A stretch of DNA of 52,115 nt from an uncultured Pseudomonadota bacterium (lineage in GTDB: Bacteria; Pseudomonadota; Alphaproteobacteria; Rs-D84): contig CACZUD010000005.1 of assembly GCA_902784345.1 (NCBI GenBank), forward strand, positions 1 to 52,115, in the 5' to 3' direction. Numbering within the stretch: position 1 is the stretch's first letter; the number at the start of each line of letters is the position of its first letter. A model generated the notes under the pieces. It was not told the DNA's origin and searched no databases. It saw nothing but the letters and a program-made list of their open reading frames with translations. The translations under genes and the position numbers were made by a program. This document shows, piece by piece, positions 23,334-32,011 of this stretch.

Positions 23334-24174
23334 TAGATTAAACGAAAATTTTCAGAATTCAATACCTTTTTTAAAGGGGTATCGGCAATTAAAAATACCA
23401 ATAATAGATGATGCCGGAAATCCGGCGTGGCCCGAGATGTTTCCAATCGAAAAAATACACGAATTGGCGGACATTGTTGGGCCACGACATTTTTCTGCCC
23501 AAATGATGTTGGAATATGTCGCACAAGAACGTATTCAACTGGATCCAGGAGCAATCCATTTTTATACAGAGGATTTTGATATTTTGTCTTCGCGAATCGG
23601 GGAAAACAATATTACAGGTTTTTCGTTTTATTGGGACCCGTCAACCGGGCGGCATAATCGCGATGGCAGTGTATGCGCGCTGATTTATCGCGACGATAAA
23701 AACAGAAATGTTTTTGTTCATGATGTTATGTATATGGTTATTGAAGACGAAGATATTCACCCACTGGCACATCAGTGTTCTGACATCTTAGATTTTATGC
23801 AAAAACATCATCTAACCAGAATAGGTATTGAAACAAACGGAATAGGCAATGCGTTGCCTGAAATATTGCGTGATATTGCAAACAAAAAGCAAAGAAATAT
23901 AGGTATCACGCAAATTTCAAATCATATTAACAAAGAAACAAGAATTTTAAACGCTTTGGAACCTTTGTTGTCCACAGGCCACCTTTATATGCACGAAGGA
24001 ATAAAACAGACAATGTTGTTGTCTGAAATGTTGGCTTTTACACCAATCGGTTCCAAAGAGCACGATGACGGTTTAGATGCGCTGGCTGGGGCGATATCTA
24101 TGACACCAATTCCAACCAGAACATTTAACAAACCAACAATGCAAATTCGTGCAAATACGGACTTTAAAGTTTAA
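23326..24174 (+). pseudogene. Large terminase, C-terminal nuclease half
   Basis: Continues the terminase: FLKGYRQLKIPIIDDAGNPAW (given here as FLKGYRQLKIP and AWPEMFP), GPRHFSAQMMLE, then the RNase H-like nuclease with YWDPSTGRHNRDGS, IGIETNGIGN and the terminal SKEHDDGLDALAGA. The frame is open across dnaB's start, where ATG 23326 has GGAG 8 bp upstream, so a 282-aa nuclease could be made as a separate protein. No stops or shifts inside. Joined to the N-half it would give a normal terminase of about 480 aa. Followed by the portal gene after 20 bp. Confidence 0.85.
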
Positions 24175-24194
24175 CCAAACCAAAGGAATAACAA

Positions 24195-25418
24195 ATGCAA
24201 AAAAATCTTATGCAATTATATAAACGTGCGCTGGACGAAAGAGAAGCATGGTTGCCACGTTGGAAAAACGCGATGCGTTATACAATTCCAACAGATGATA
24301 CAGAATCTGCAACTTTGTTTGATGCAACCGCAGCAGATGCTGTTGATAATTTGGCGGCATCAATGTATTCTCTGTTAACACCACCGGAATCATTGTGGAT
24401 AAATCTGGTTCGTGAAAGCGATTTATCCCCAGATGCAGAAGTCGCAACCGCTATGTTGCGTGCACACTTGAACGATTCTAATTTTTATACAACTGTGCAT
24501 CAGTGTTATCTGGATTTAGTCGTTCTTGGAACAGCTTGTTTGTTTATGGCAGAAAACCCAATCGGTGCAGATTCTGCTTTTTCATTTACTGCGATACCAA
24601 TGAAAGATATTGCGATATTGCCGGGGGCAGTTTTTCATACAACTTCTTTACCAGCATGCGATTTAATGGAAAAATATCCTAACTTTGTATTTCCATCAAA
24701 TATACGCGAAAGTATAAAATCTAATCCGCAAACACCTATCAGATTAGTGCAATCTTTAATCGGTAAAGATTTTACTGCATGGGTCGATGTTGGTGGTGAT
24801 ATTGAAAACAATATTGTTGCACGTGGAACATTTGAAACAAATCCATATATTATTTTCCGTTGGTCGTTGGTCAGTGGTGAATTATATGGGCGTGGTCCAG
24901 TATTGCGTGCGCTGCCAGATATTAAAACAGCCAACAAAGTTGTTGAATTGGTATTAAAGAATGCAACTATCGCGGTAAGCGGTATATGGCAGGCGGATGA
25001 TGATGGTGTTATTAATTTGTCTAATATCAATTTGACTCCGGGTGCAATAATTCCAAAAGCAGTGGGCAGTTCTGGTTTAACACCTTTAACCAGTGGTTCT
25101 AATTTTGATGTATCGCAAATTGTGCTGCGTGATTTGCGCGACAGAATTCGTCATACGCTTTTGGCGGACAGATTAGGATTATTGTCTGATAAAGAAATGA
25201 CTGCCACAGAAATATTGGCACGTAATAGCGATATGGTGCGTATTTTGGGTGCAACATACGGTCGTCTGTTGCATGAATTTATAAGACCTTTGTGTGAACG
25301 TGGTCTTCAAATATTGTCGCGTCGTGGGTTGATAGACCCTATATCGTTGCATTCGGACGCAGAATTAAAATACATTGCACCAATTGCACAAATGGCACGC
25401 GAAGAAATGTCCATATAA
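24195..25418 (+). CDS. Podovirus-type portal (head-tail connector) protein
   Basis: 407 aa. YKRALDEREAWLPRWKNAMRY at the start (words RALDEREAWLP), the LAASMYSLLTPPESLWINL block, FRWSLVSGELYGRGP and KEMTATEILARNSDM match the T7 gp8-like connector family. The dodecamer is the DNA channel docking the terminase. Somewhat short compared with T7 gp8 (536 aa), missing mainly C-terminal length. AAAGGAATAAC Shine-Dalgarno. It directly follows the terminase nuclease half, the standard order. Confidence 0.87.
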   Translation: MQKNLMQLYKRALDEREAWLPRWKNAMRYTIPTDDTESATLFDATAADAVDNLAASMYSLLTPPESLWINLVRESDLSPDAEVATAMLRAHLNDSNFYTTVHQCYLDLVVLGTACLFMAENPIGADSAFSFTAIPMKDIAILPGAVFHTTSLPACDLMEKYPNFVFPSNIRESIKSNPQTPIRLVQSLIGKDFTAWVDVGGDIENNIVARGTFETNPYIIFRWSLVSGELYGRGPVLRALPDIKTANKVVELVLKNATIAVSGIWQADDDGVINLSNINLTPGAIIPKAVGSSGLTPLTSGSNFDVSQIVLRDLRDRIRHTLLADRLGLLSDKEMTATEILARNSDMVRILGATYGRLLHEFIRPLCERGLQILSRRGLIDPISLHSDAELKYIAPIAQMAREEMSI

Positions 25419-25429
25419 AAGGATGAAAT

Positions 25430-25630
25430 ATGAACGAAATTGAAAAACACTATGCGCGTGTTTTTAATACACCGTCTGGGAAACAAGTGTTGAATCATTT
25501 GCGCACTATAACCAAAGAACGCGTCATGGGCCAGAACGCCACCAACGAAGAACTTCGTTGGTGGGCGGCACAAAATGCACTGGTTTCCCAAATAGAAAAT
25601 CTTATAAAAAGGGGGAATAATCCAACATAA
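25430..25630 (+). CDS. Bbp19-like small phage protein (66 aa)
   Basis: Resembles the small conserved phage proteins of the Bbp19 type: YARVFNTPSGKQVLNHLR at the N-terminus and a helical end. They are found beside portal genes in podoviruses; role unknown. 11 bp after the portal stop, with AAAAGGATG as Shine-Dalgarno. Confidence 0.7.
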   Translation: MNEIEKHYARVFNTPSGKQVLNHLRTITKERVMGQNATNEELRWWAAQNALVSQIENLIKRGNNPT

Positions 25631-25657
25631 ATATATGGTAAATTATTTTTTTAAATC

Positions 25658-25918
25658 ATGACCAAACAACAAAATATATTTAACTTTATTGACATGTTAC
25701 GCGACAGTTGGTTTTTAATCGCCTTTGTCGCAGGCATGGTTTATTGGGTTGCACGTCAAGATTCATCACTTTCCGAAATAGAACGTCAAGACCAAAGAAT
25801 AACATCGCTGGAAAATCGGACAACAATATTAGAATCTGGAATAGGGCAACTGCAATTAAAAATAGACGGAATCAAAGAAGACGTTACTTTAATCAAAAGC
25901 GCGGTTATAAAAAACTAA
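25658..25918 (+). CDS. Single-TM coiled-coil phage protein (86 aa)
   Basis: One membrane segment (about 17-33, WFLIAFVAGMVYWVA) followed by a heptad-rich helix (RITSLENRTTILESGIGQL). The shape fits a phage lysis accessory (holin or spanin-like). In the circular order of the virion cluster it would precede the hydrolase at 13250. Its stop overlaps the stop of yraN on the other strand, marking the right limit of phage-derived genes. Confidence 0.6.
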   Translation: MTKQQNIFNFIDMLRDSWFLIAFVAGMVYWVARQDSSLSEIERQDQRITSLENRTTILESGIGQLQLKIDGIKEDVTLIKSAVIKN

Positions 25919-26268
25919 ATAGCATTTTTGGCCCAATATATTTTATGACCACAAACGACAATCACATCAAATCTGGCATTTCCTGTCCAATGTTGGTTTA
26001 TCAAATAAGTTTCTGCGGCACGACGCAGGCGCGCCGATTGGGTCGGTGTTATCGCGTCCCACGCCGCAGGAATATTTGGTCGTGCTTTGACTTCAACAAA
26101 AACTATGGTGTCTTTGTGTTTTGCAATAATATCTATTTCTGCACGATTAGTATTCTTTCCGGTTATATATCTGCTTTTTAGTATGCGGTATCCATGAAAT
26201 CGCAAATACATACGTGCCAGAAATTCAGAATATAAACCAACAGTATAAGATGTTTTTTTAAAAAGCAT
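25915..26268 (-). CDS. yraN: YraN family nuclease-like protein (UPF0102)
   Basis: Small PD-(D/E)XK-like protein of the YraN/UPF0102 family: LYSEFLARMYLRFHGYRIL, then RAEIDIIAKHKDTIVFVEVKA with the E-I-D and E-V-K catalytic-type residues. The start is ATG 26268, overlapping the end of the upstream gene by 11 bp; a longer ORF to 26328 would overlap it further. Physiological substrate unknown. It is last in the VirB-like operon by position, though probably functionally unrelated. Confidence 0.85.
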   Translation of the reverse strand: MLFKKTSYTVGLYSEFLARMYLRFHGYRILKSRYITGKNTNRAEIDIIAKHKDTIVFVEVKARPNIPAAWDAITPTQSARLRRAAETYLINQHWTGNARFDVIVVCGHKIYWAKNAI

Positions 26269-27049
26269 AAGGTTTTGCCTGAAAATTTTCGCGTGCTTTT
26301 TGGATGTTTTCAGAAGAATCGGTTGCATTCAAACCTTTGTCTTGTAAAACCAGTTGACCATAAAACGCCTGCATCATTGGGTCATACGCGTTTTCAGAAG
26401 AAATCCATTTGTCTTCGTCAGAATTTGGAATTCCATATTTATCAATCACACCTTGCCAGAAAGCCAGAATTTTCTTTTCGCGTTGGTTTTCAAATTTTTC
26501 GTTGTCACCTTCCATCTGGTTTACATCGTTGTTATACACAACTTTCCACACCAGGTTATCTGTTGCATTGCTTGTAAAATAAATATCAACTGTTTCGCCA
26601 GTGAAAAGGCGTTCCAAATGTATTTCAGATACATACAACAGGCCGCGGTTTTTTGCCAAAGAATTTATACATTTTTCCAATTGTTCGGGAACAAAAATAT
26701 TGTTTTGCCGACATTCGTAATCAAGATTATATTTCCATTCTTTGTTGATAGTATAAATTACACTGTTCTTTTGGCGTGGCGCATAAAGACCAGAACCATT
26801 AAAGAATAAATCATTAACCTGGTCATAATTCATACCCAACATTACACCGGCAATATCAAATTGTTTTACATTAACGACACCTGCACCAGAATTCAAAGAT
26901 ATGCTTTCTGTCATCATATCGCTGTCTTCATCATCAACAATCGCAAAACTATCAAAAGACAAATTGTCGTCAAAATCGTCTGCAAAAGACATATTTGATG
27001 TAAACATCAATCCACAAAAAGACAACAAAAGGAATGTTTTCTTTATCAT
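26258..27049 (-). CDS. Exported protein of VirB-like operon (263 aa)
   Basis: Signal peptide (1-23, ending SFA), an acidic low-complexity stretch FDDNLSFDSFAIVDDEDSD, then a soluble domain with two Cys (YECRQN, EKCINS) that could form a disulphide. FDIAGVMLGMNYDQV suggests a periplasmic fold, but I recognise no family; it is not VirB9-like. Its ATG overlaps the stop of the second VirB8-like gene, so it is translated with it. Confidence 0.75.
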   Translation of the reverse strand: MIKKTFLLLSFCGLMFTSNMSFADDFDDNLSFDSFAIVDDEDSDMMTESISLNSGAGVVNVKQFDIAGVMLGMNYDQVNDLFFNGSGLYAPRQKNSVIYTINKEWKYNLDYECRQNNIFVPEQLEKCINSLAKNRGLLYVSEIHLERLFTGETVDIYFTSNATDNLVWKVVYNNDVNQMEGDNEKFENQREKKILAFWQGVIDKYGIPNSDEDKWISSENAYDPMMQAFYGQLVLQDKGLNATDSSENIQKARENFQAKPYAF

Positions 27050-27714
27050 TATAAATCCTTGTTCCCCACGTTTGTCACTTCGAATCTAAATAATCCTACT
27101 GGATTTTTTCCTTCTTGTAAATACTTTTGAACATCTTTATCTTTCCTTATTCCGGGTCTAAATATCGCTTCTATGTAAATTATACCTTGTTCTTTGATTG
27201 GTTCTGTTGCCATTTTGTTCGTTTCTGTCCATGTTTCTGTATAATAACGAACCGAATAATAGATTGGCTTTTCAATTTCATCACTGTAATTATAATCTGC
27301 TGGTCGATTCAAAGCCGCAATGCCATCGTCATAAACATGTACTATACGAAACATGTTTTTTGCCGACATTTCCGCGATTGTTTGTGCCTCTCCGTCTTGC
27401 CATTGTTTGAACGCAGAATAGGTTGATAAATTATGCAAAACAGAACGGTTTTCAACATTATTTTCACCAGGAATAACTTTGAAATATTCAGACACATATT
27501 TTTTTATCAATTTATTTCTTAAATCTTCTGCGGAAATATCATTTATATCTTGCAATTCGCCAACGCGTTGATTTGCAAAATTATCAGTTTGAAATATATA
27601 AGATTTTATTGAAGACCTTTCGTTAGCACGATAAACCAACGCAACCAAAACCACGATAATAAAAGTTATTATCAATAAAACCAAGCCCGATAAAAATGAT
27701 ACTATCTTATTCAT
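27049..27714 (-). CDS. VirB8-like protein 2
   Basis: One N-terminal membrane anchor (about 6-28) then a periplasmic domain ending GKNPVGLFRFEVTNV, the equivalent of the NPLGF(x)V end of VirB8. VirB8 nucleates the inner-membrane part of type IV secretion machines. 221 aa, normal size. It overlaps the preceding VirB8-like gene by 8 bp. The N-terminal FANQRVGELQDINDI and YVSEYF segment suit the NTF2-like fold. Similarity is weak, so the family call rests on architecture, C-terminal motif and neighbours. Confidence 0.7.
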   Translation of the reverse strand: MNKIVSFLSGLVLLIITFIIVVLVALVYRANERSSIKSYIFQTDNFANQRVGELQDINDISAEDLRNKLIKKYVSEYFKVIPGENNVENRSVLHNLSTYSAFKQWQDGEAQTIAEMSAKNMFRIVHVYDDGIAALNRPADYNYSDEIEKPIYYSVRYYTETWTETNKMATEPIKEQGIIYIEAIFRPGIRKDKDVQKYLQEGKNPVGLFRFEVTNVGNKDL

Positions 27715-28402
27715 TTATCAATCTGTATGAATTAAACGTTTTTATGTAATACCCCAAGGTTGCAGGATATTTGTTTGAATCTTGTTCTATGGTTATAAAC
27801 ACCAATGCATTAAAGGAAGCTGACATGGATGGACGAACAGAAACGATAACTTGCCATGTTCCAGATGTTTCATTAACCGTATTTGGTGTAATCAGCATGC
27901 GTTCAGCAGTCCATGTCCCAGACGCTTTTGTATAAGCACGATAATCTGGCAACACATTTGTAGTAAATTCTTCAAATACTTTTACATCAGATTTGCACGA
28001 TATAGCACAAGTTATATTATCTGGATTGATTTGTTCGCTTTGTGCACATTCTTCAACGCTGCACTGTTGCCAGCGTGCTTCGTTGGTTTGAGCATTACCA
28101 GAAATTGTAAACCAATTTTTTACGAAATCACTGACCAGTTTTTCTTGAACTATTTGGTATTGATGAACAGATTCTTTTTCGGTTTTCCCGGGATATGTAA
28201 TAACACTCCATTCGTTAGTAAAGGGGTCAACGGATATCAAAAACGGATAATTTTTTTTGAAATGTATCCCCAGCAACAAAAAACAACACATTGCTACAAT
28301 TAAAAAAAAGGCGATTGAAATCCAAACAGCAAAAGTACGGGAAAGCGCAATAGTCCGTCCCGCAGGAAATGATTTTATGTTAAAACCATTTGGATAATCC
28401 AA
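27707..28402 (-). CDS. VirB8-like protein 1
   Basis: Cytoplasmic N-terminus, one membrane anchor (about 27-48), then PFLISVDPFTNEWSVI, matching the 'P-V-x-V-D-x-x-T-G' region of VirB8, and an end PATLGYYIKTFNSYRLINE, given here as LGYYIKTFNSYRL, like the VirB8 C-terminus. Four Cys in the periplasmic part (CSVEEC, CAISC) are unusual for VirB8. Two adjacent, divergent VirB8-like genes recall the duplicated rvhB8 of Rickettsiales. First membrane gene after the lipoprotein. Confidence 0.72.
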   Translation of the reverse strand: MDYPNGFNIKSFPAGRTIALSRTFAVWISIAFFLIVAMCCFLLLGIHFKKNYPFLISVDPFTNEWSVITYPGKTEKESVHQYQIVQEKLVSDFVKNWFTISGNAQTNEARWQQCSVEECAQSEQINPDNITCAISCKSDVKVFEEFTTNVLPDYRAYTKASGTWTAERMLITPNTVNETSGTWQVIVSVRPSMSASFNALVFITIEQDSNKYPATLGYYIKTFNSYRLINE

Positions 28403-28428
28403 TTAAATCCCCCCTTTGTATAAAGCAT

Positions 28429-28584
28429 TTATGCGCGATATACCAACACACAGGCGCATGGACTTAATTTCAATTCGTTATTGTCATAACCAATACTTAC
28501 CGGTTCTGCATCATAAATTTGACCACAGCCAGCCATTGAGAAACCAACAATAACTAATGCAAGTATCGCCAAAATTTTTTTCAT
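28429..28584 (-). CDS. Small VirB7-like lipoprotein (51 aa)
   Basis: Signal peptide with lipobox MAGC (C20) and a mature part of only 32 residues with a CAC motif near the end. VirB7 proteins are tiny lipoproteins that stabilise the outer-membrane VirB9 ring; size, class and place directly before VirB8 support the call, sequence does not prove it. ATG 28584 has AAAGGAG upstream; the longer ORF has no basis. Its promoter is at 28606-28635. Confidence 0.65.
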   Translation of the reverse strand: MKKILAILALVIVGFSMAGCGQIYDAEPVSIGYDNNELKLSPCACVLVYRA

Positions 28585-28605
28585 GCTTTCTCCTTTCTTT
28601 CTTTG

Positions 28606-28635
28606 AGTATAAGAAAAATCCATCCCCCGCGTCAA
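28606..28635 (-). promoter_or_regulatory. Promoter of VirB-like operon
   Basis: Minus strand TTGACG (28630-28635), 18 bp, TATACT (28606-28611). It gives a leader of about 15 nt containing AAAGGAG before the lipoprotein ATG. Confidence 0.65.
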
Positions 28636-28647
28636 GCCAAAACAATA

Positions 28648-30921
28648 TTAAAACTGTGTTGCAAACGACAACAAGAAACGTCTTTCATCGTCGTACTTAT
28701 TAACCTTCATCGGCCAACCCCAAGAAAAGTTCATTGGTCCCATTGGTGTGTTCCAATAAATACCAAAACCAACAGATGTGCGCCAATCTTGGTCGATTAT
28801 ATTTGGCTTTCCATAATATTCGTATTCTTGCTTTGGTGGACGTCCCAAAATACCATAATCAGCAAACACAAAACCTTTGATTTGATATTCATCTGGGATA
28901 AATATTGGGAAATTAACCTGTGTTGAACCATTAAGCTTCCAAAGTCCGCCTAATGAATAAGAACGATAGAACCAGTTGCGCGAACCAACACCTGCGACAT
29001 CAAATCCACGCAAGCTTTCGCCACCAAGGAAATAACGATAAACACGTGGGATATAATCATTGCTTTCCAATGATTGTAAATATCCAAAATCCCACCCTGT
29101 GCGGAATTGCCAGCGGTCATCAAAGAATTTTACAAGACCTGTTATGTCTGCATTATAGCGCATAAATGTGTTCGTGCTGCCAAATCCTGTATATGCGGCA
29201 CCTATATTACCAACTATACCAGTGTGAGTGTTTTGTTGGAAATTAGTGTTCAAATTATAATAACGCAGATTTGTACCCAATGTATAAAGATTTGCCTTTT
29301 GCCACCCGCCAAGATTTAAATCATAGTTCTGGTCGAAAGTTGCAGATAAACGCATTGTCTGTGTCCAGTGATCTGTTAAACGCCAACCCAATCTGCCCGA
29401 TACCATAAAGGAATCTCTATCATACCCATAGCCACCCAATTTAGAATATTGATATTGGGTATAAGATACATCAAAACCGCCAGATAATTCACGATTGAAC
29501 AGGAAAGGTTCGGTGAAACTGAATAATGCTTGACGTTGATATTGTGCAATTGATCCCTTTAATTGTACAATCTGTCCGCGTCCCATAAAGTTGTTTTCTG
29601 TGATACCTGCATCAACCATAAATCCATTGATTGTAGACCAACCAAAACCGCCAGACAATTCGCCAGTTGGTTGTTCTTCGACTTTGACATCCAAATTCAT
29701 CATGTTCGCATCTGCAAGACGTGTTGGAACCATTTGAACGTCTTTGAAATAACGGGTGTGCATCAAATTCTGACGACCTGTTTCAATTGTTTGCAGTGAA
29801 AAAGGATCGCCTTCGCGCATAGGCAAGTGGTGTTCAATAACACTGTCGAAAGTGCGAACATTACCCAGCAAATTTATATTGTTGATATAGATACGATTTG
29901 TTTTTTGAATTTTGAAAATTATGTCGACTGTTCTGGTGTCGTCATGTTTTGTTGGAACAGGTTCGACAGTTATAAATGCGTATCCATGGTCGGCGACTTT
30001 GCCACGCAGTGCGGTAATCGTTGCATCTATTTCATCTATGTTATAAATGTCTTTTTTAGATACGGTTAATGCACGCTTTAATTCTTTGTCTGGGACGTCC
30101 ACAAAAGGGTTGTCAATTGTAACTTCGCCAATTCTGTATTGTTCACCTTCGTCCACAGTGTATTTCACAGAATAGTATTCGCGATCTTCTGTAAATTCAC
30201 CCTTTACATCAGTGATACGGAAATCAAGAAAGCCATTTCGCATATAAAATTGGTGTAATAATTGTTGGTCGTATTGAATACGGTCTTCGTCATACACATC
30301 AAATTGAGTCATAAAACGCCACCATGCATATTCGCGCGACAAAATTTCTTTGCGCAAAGTGCCGGAACGGAATTTTTTATTGTTTTCAAAATCAATATCA
30401 CGAATATAGGTTGGATGTCCTTCTTTGATTTCAAAGACGACATTTACACGATTGTTATCCAAATCTATTTTCTTTGGGTTAATCTTTGTGCCGAAAAAGC
30501 CTTTGCGTTGGTAAAGTGTCAAAAGACGTTGAACATCACCACCAATCATAGATTTATCGTACGATGTGCGTTCTTTTGTTTTTATTTCTTTTTTTAAATC
30601 TTCTGTGTCGATTTCATCGTTGCCTTCGACAGTAACCATATTCACAACAGGCGATTCAACAACATCTATTTTCAAGATGCCGTTGTTTAGTTTAACATCA
30701 ACTTTTTCGAAATAACCACTGGCTTGCAAATCTTTGGCAATATTGTTTATGTGTTCGGAATTAATGTTGTCGCCAGCCTTTACATTTGCCAAAATGCGCA
30801 CAGATTCAGCATCCATACGCTGGTTACCCTTTACATCAATACGCGAAACCACAGCAGCATTTGCAGAACCAACAAATGTAATCAAAAACAACGATAAAAA
30901 TTTTGATGCTTTTATTCTCAT
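28648..30921 (-). CDS. bamA: Outer membrane protein assembly factor BamA
   Basis: Omp85 protein inserting beta-barrel proteins into the outer membrane. Signal peptide (ending SANA), five POTRA domains (about 25-425; e.g. VSRIDVKGNQRMDAESVR, here RIDVKGNQRM), then a 16-strand barrel with the VRGF-like SLRGFDV motif near residue 650 and terminal Phe (FATQF). I start at ATG 30921, which gives a proper signal peptide; the ORF runs further upstream into rseP. 757 aa, normal. Last gene of the frr-uppS-cdsA-rseP-bamA series. Confidence 0.96.
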   Translation of the reverse strand: MRIKASKFLSLFLITFVGSANAAVVSRIDVKGNQRMDAESVRILANVKAGDNINSEHINNIAKDLQASGYFEKVDVKLNNGILKIDVVESPVVNMVTVEGNDEIDTEDLKKEIKTKERTSYDKSMIGGDVQRLLTLYQRKGFFGTKINPKKIDLDNNRVNVVFEIKEGHPTYIRDIDFENNKKFRSGTLRKEILSREYAWWRFMTQFDVYDEDRIQYDQQLLHQFYMRNGFLDFRITDVKGEFTEDREYYSVKYTVDEGEQYRIGEVTIDNPFVDVPDKELKRALTVSKKDIYNIDEIDATITALRGKVADHGYAFITVEPVPTKHDDTRTVDIIFKIQKTNRIYINNINLLGNVRTFDSVIEHHLPMREGDPFSLQTIETGRQNLMHTRYFKDVQMVPTRLADANMMNLDVKVEEQPTGELSGGFGWSTINGFMVDAGITENNFMGRGQIVQLKGSIAQYQRQALFSFTEPFLFNRELSGGFDVSYTQYQYSKLGGYGYDRDSFMVSGRLGWRLTDHWTQTMRLSATFDQNYDLNLGGWQKANLYTLGTNLRYYNLNTNFQQNTHTGIVGNIGAAYTGFGSTNTFMRYNADITGLVKFFDDRWQFRTGWDFGYLQSLESNDYIPRVYRYFLGGESLRGFDVAGVGSRNWFYRSYSLGGLWKLNGSTQVNFPIFIPDEYQIKGFVFADYGILGRPPKQEYEYYGKPNIIDQDWRTSVGFGIYWNTPMGPMNFSWGWPMKVNKYDDERRFLLSFATQF

Positions 30922-30940
30922 TTTCTTTCTTTCTATTTTT

Positions 30941-31999
30941 TTAATTCCATCCAAATACGCGCGCTATATCGTTCCACATAGTGAAAGCAAACAACAACAG
31001 GATTAAAATCCAACCGATAACGATGGTTATCTCCATTGCTTTGCCACCCAATTTGCGACGCGTTAAAGCCTCTATAATCAAAATTAATAAATATCCGCCG
31101 TCTAATACAGGCAACGGCAACAGGTTTATAACAGCCAAATTAACAGAAATCAATGCAATTATTGAAAGGAAGATAAAGAATCCAGCTTCTAATGCATGTC
31201 CTGAAACCTGGGCAATGGTTATGAATGAACCTAACTGTTTCGAAGAGCGTTCACCCGTTATAATTTGTTTCAACACAATCAGTAAAGTTTTAGATTGATG
31301 GTATGTTTCGCGCAATCCAAAATACATCGCACCAAATACGCCTTTTTTGCGGAACATAGTTTTACTGCCATCGGCAATAAGTCCCCAACGTTCTGCCGGT
31401 GTAAGTGTTACTTTTATTAACTTGTCTTTACGTGCAATTAAAACATTTGCATCGTGTTTGTCTGCTATTTCTTTGGCGATAATCAATTCACCCCAATTTC
31501 CGATATTTTCGCCATCGATTTTCATTATAACATCACCAGGTTTTATGCCGGCTTTAAACGCAACGCTGTCGCGAACAACCTGACCGACCACAGGCAATTG
31601 AATATTACGCGGTCTGAACATAAAATCAGCAGAATAAATAGCCCACGCCAACAAAAAGTTCATAAACACACCTGCGGCAATAATTATAAATTGTTTCCAC
31701 GCAGGTACAGACAGGTAATGCCCAATCTTTTTTTCTTTTGGTAATTCTTGATATTTCTTACGGTTGAACATATCTTCTTGACCGTAAATAGAAACATATC
31801 CGCCCAGTGGTAAACAGCATAATTTCCAAACTGTATTATGTTTGTCGTGCCATTTTATTAATGCCGGACCAAATCCAATAGAAAAAGCATCAACACGAAC
31901 GCCCGCCCAACGTGCAGCCATAAAATGTCCTGCTTCATGGACAAAAACAACAACTCCCAATACTATTAACAGCGCAACAATTGTTAAAATAGTATGCAT
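30941..31999 (-). CDS. rseP: Site-2 zinc metalloprotease RseP
   Basis: Intramembrane protease clearing signal-peptide remnants and anti-sigma factors. HEAGH (21-25) in the first membrane segment, a single PDZ domain (about 120-210, VVRDSVAFKAGIKPGDVI), and the second metal-binding motif NLLPLPVLDGG before the last helices. 352 aa, shorter than the two-PDZ E. coli form (450 aa), as in other Alphaproteobacteria. ATG 31999 has GGGG 8 bp upstream; the TTG six bases earlier is less likely. The gene dxr, often found here, is absent. Confidence 0.95.
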   Translation of the reverse strand: MHTILTIVALLIVLGVVVFVHEAGHFMAARWAGVRVDAFSIGFGPALIKWHDKHNTVWKLCCLPLGGYVSIYGQEDMFNRKKYQELPKEKKIGHYLSVPAWKQFIIIAAGVFMNFLLAWAIYSADFMFRPRNIQLPVVGQVVRDSVAFKAGIKPGDVIMKIDGENIGNWGELIIAKEIADKHDANVLIARKDKLIKVTLTPAERWGLIADGSKTMFRKKGVFGAMYFGLRETYHQSKTLLIVLKQIITGERSSKQLGSFITIAQVSGHALEAGFFIFLSIIALISVNLAVINLLPLPVLDGGYLLILIIEALTRRKLGGKAMEITIVIGWILILLLFAFTMWNDIARVFGWN

Positions 32000-32011
32000 G
32001 TTCAATCCCCT

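Noticed and set aside
20032-23335. Intein or self-splicing intron inside the terminase
   Set aside because: The insert has three genes on the opposite strand, including dnaB, and no homing endonuclease or intron features.
13107-25918. Ordinary complete prophage
   Set aside because: No integrase, replication genes or clear attachment-site repeats at 13.1 and 25.9 kb; only virion and lysis-type genes.
25915-26268. YraN as a phage packaging nuclease
   Set aside because: It is on the opposite strand, belongs to the widespread host UPF0102 family and overlaps the secretion operon.
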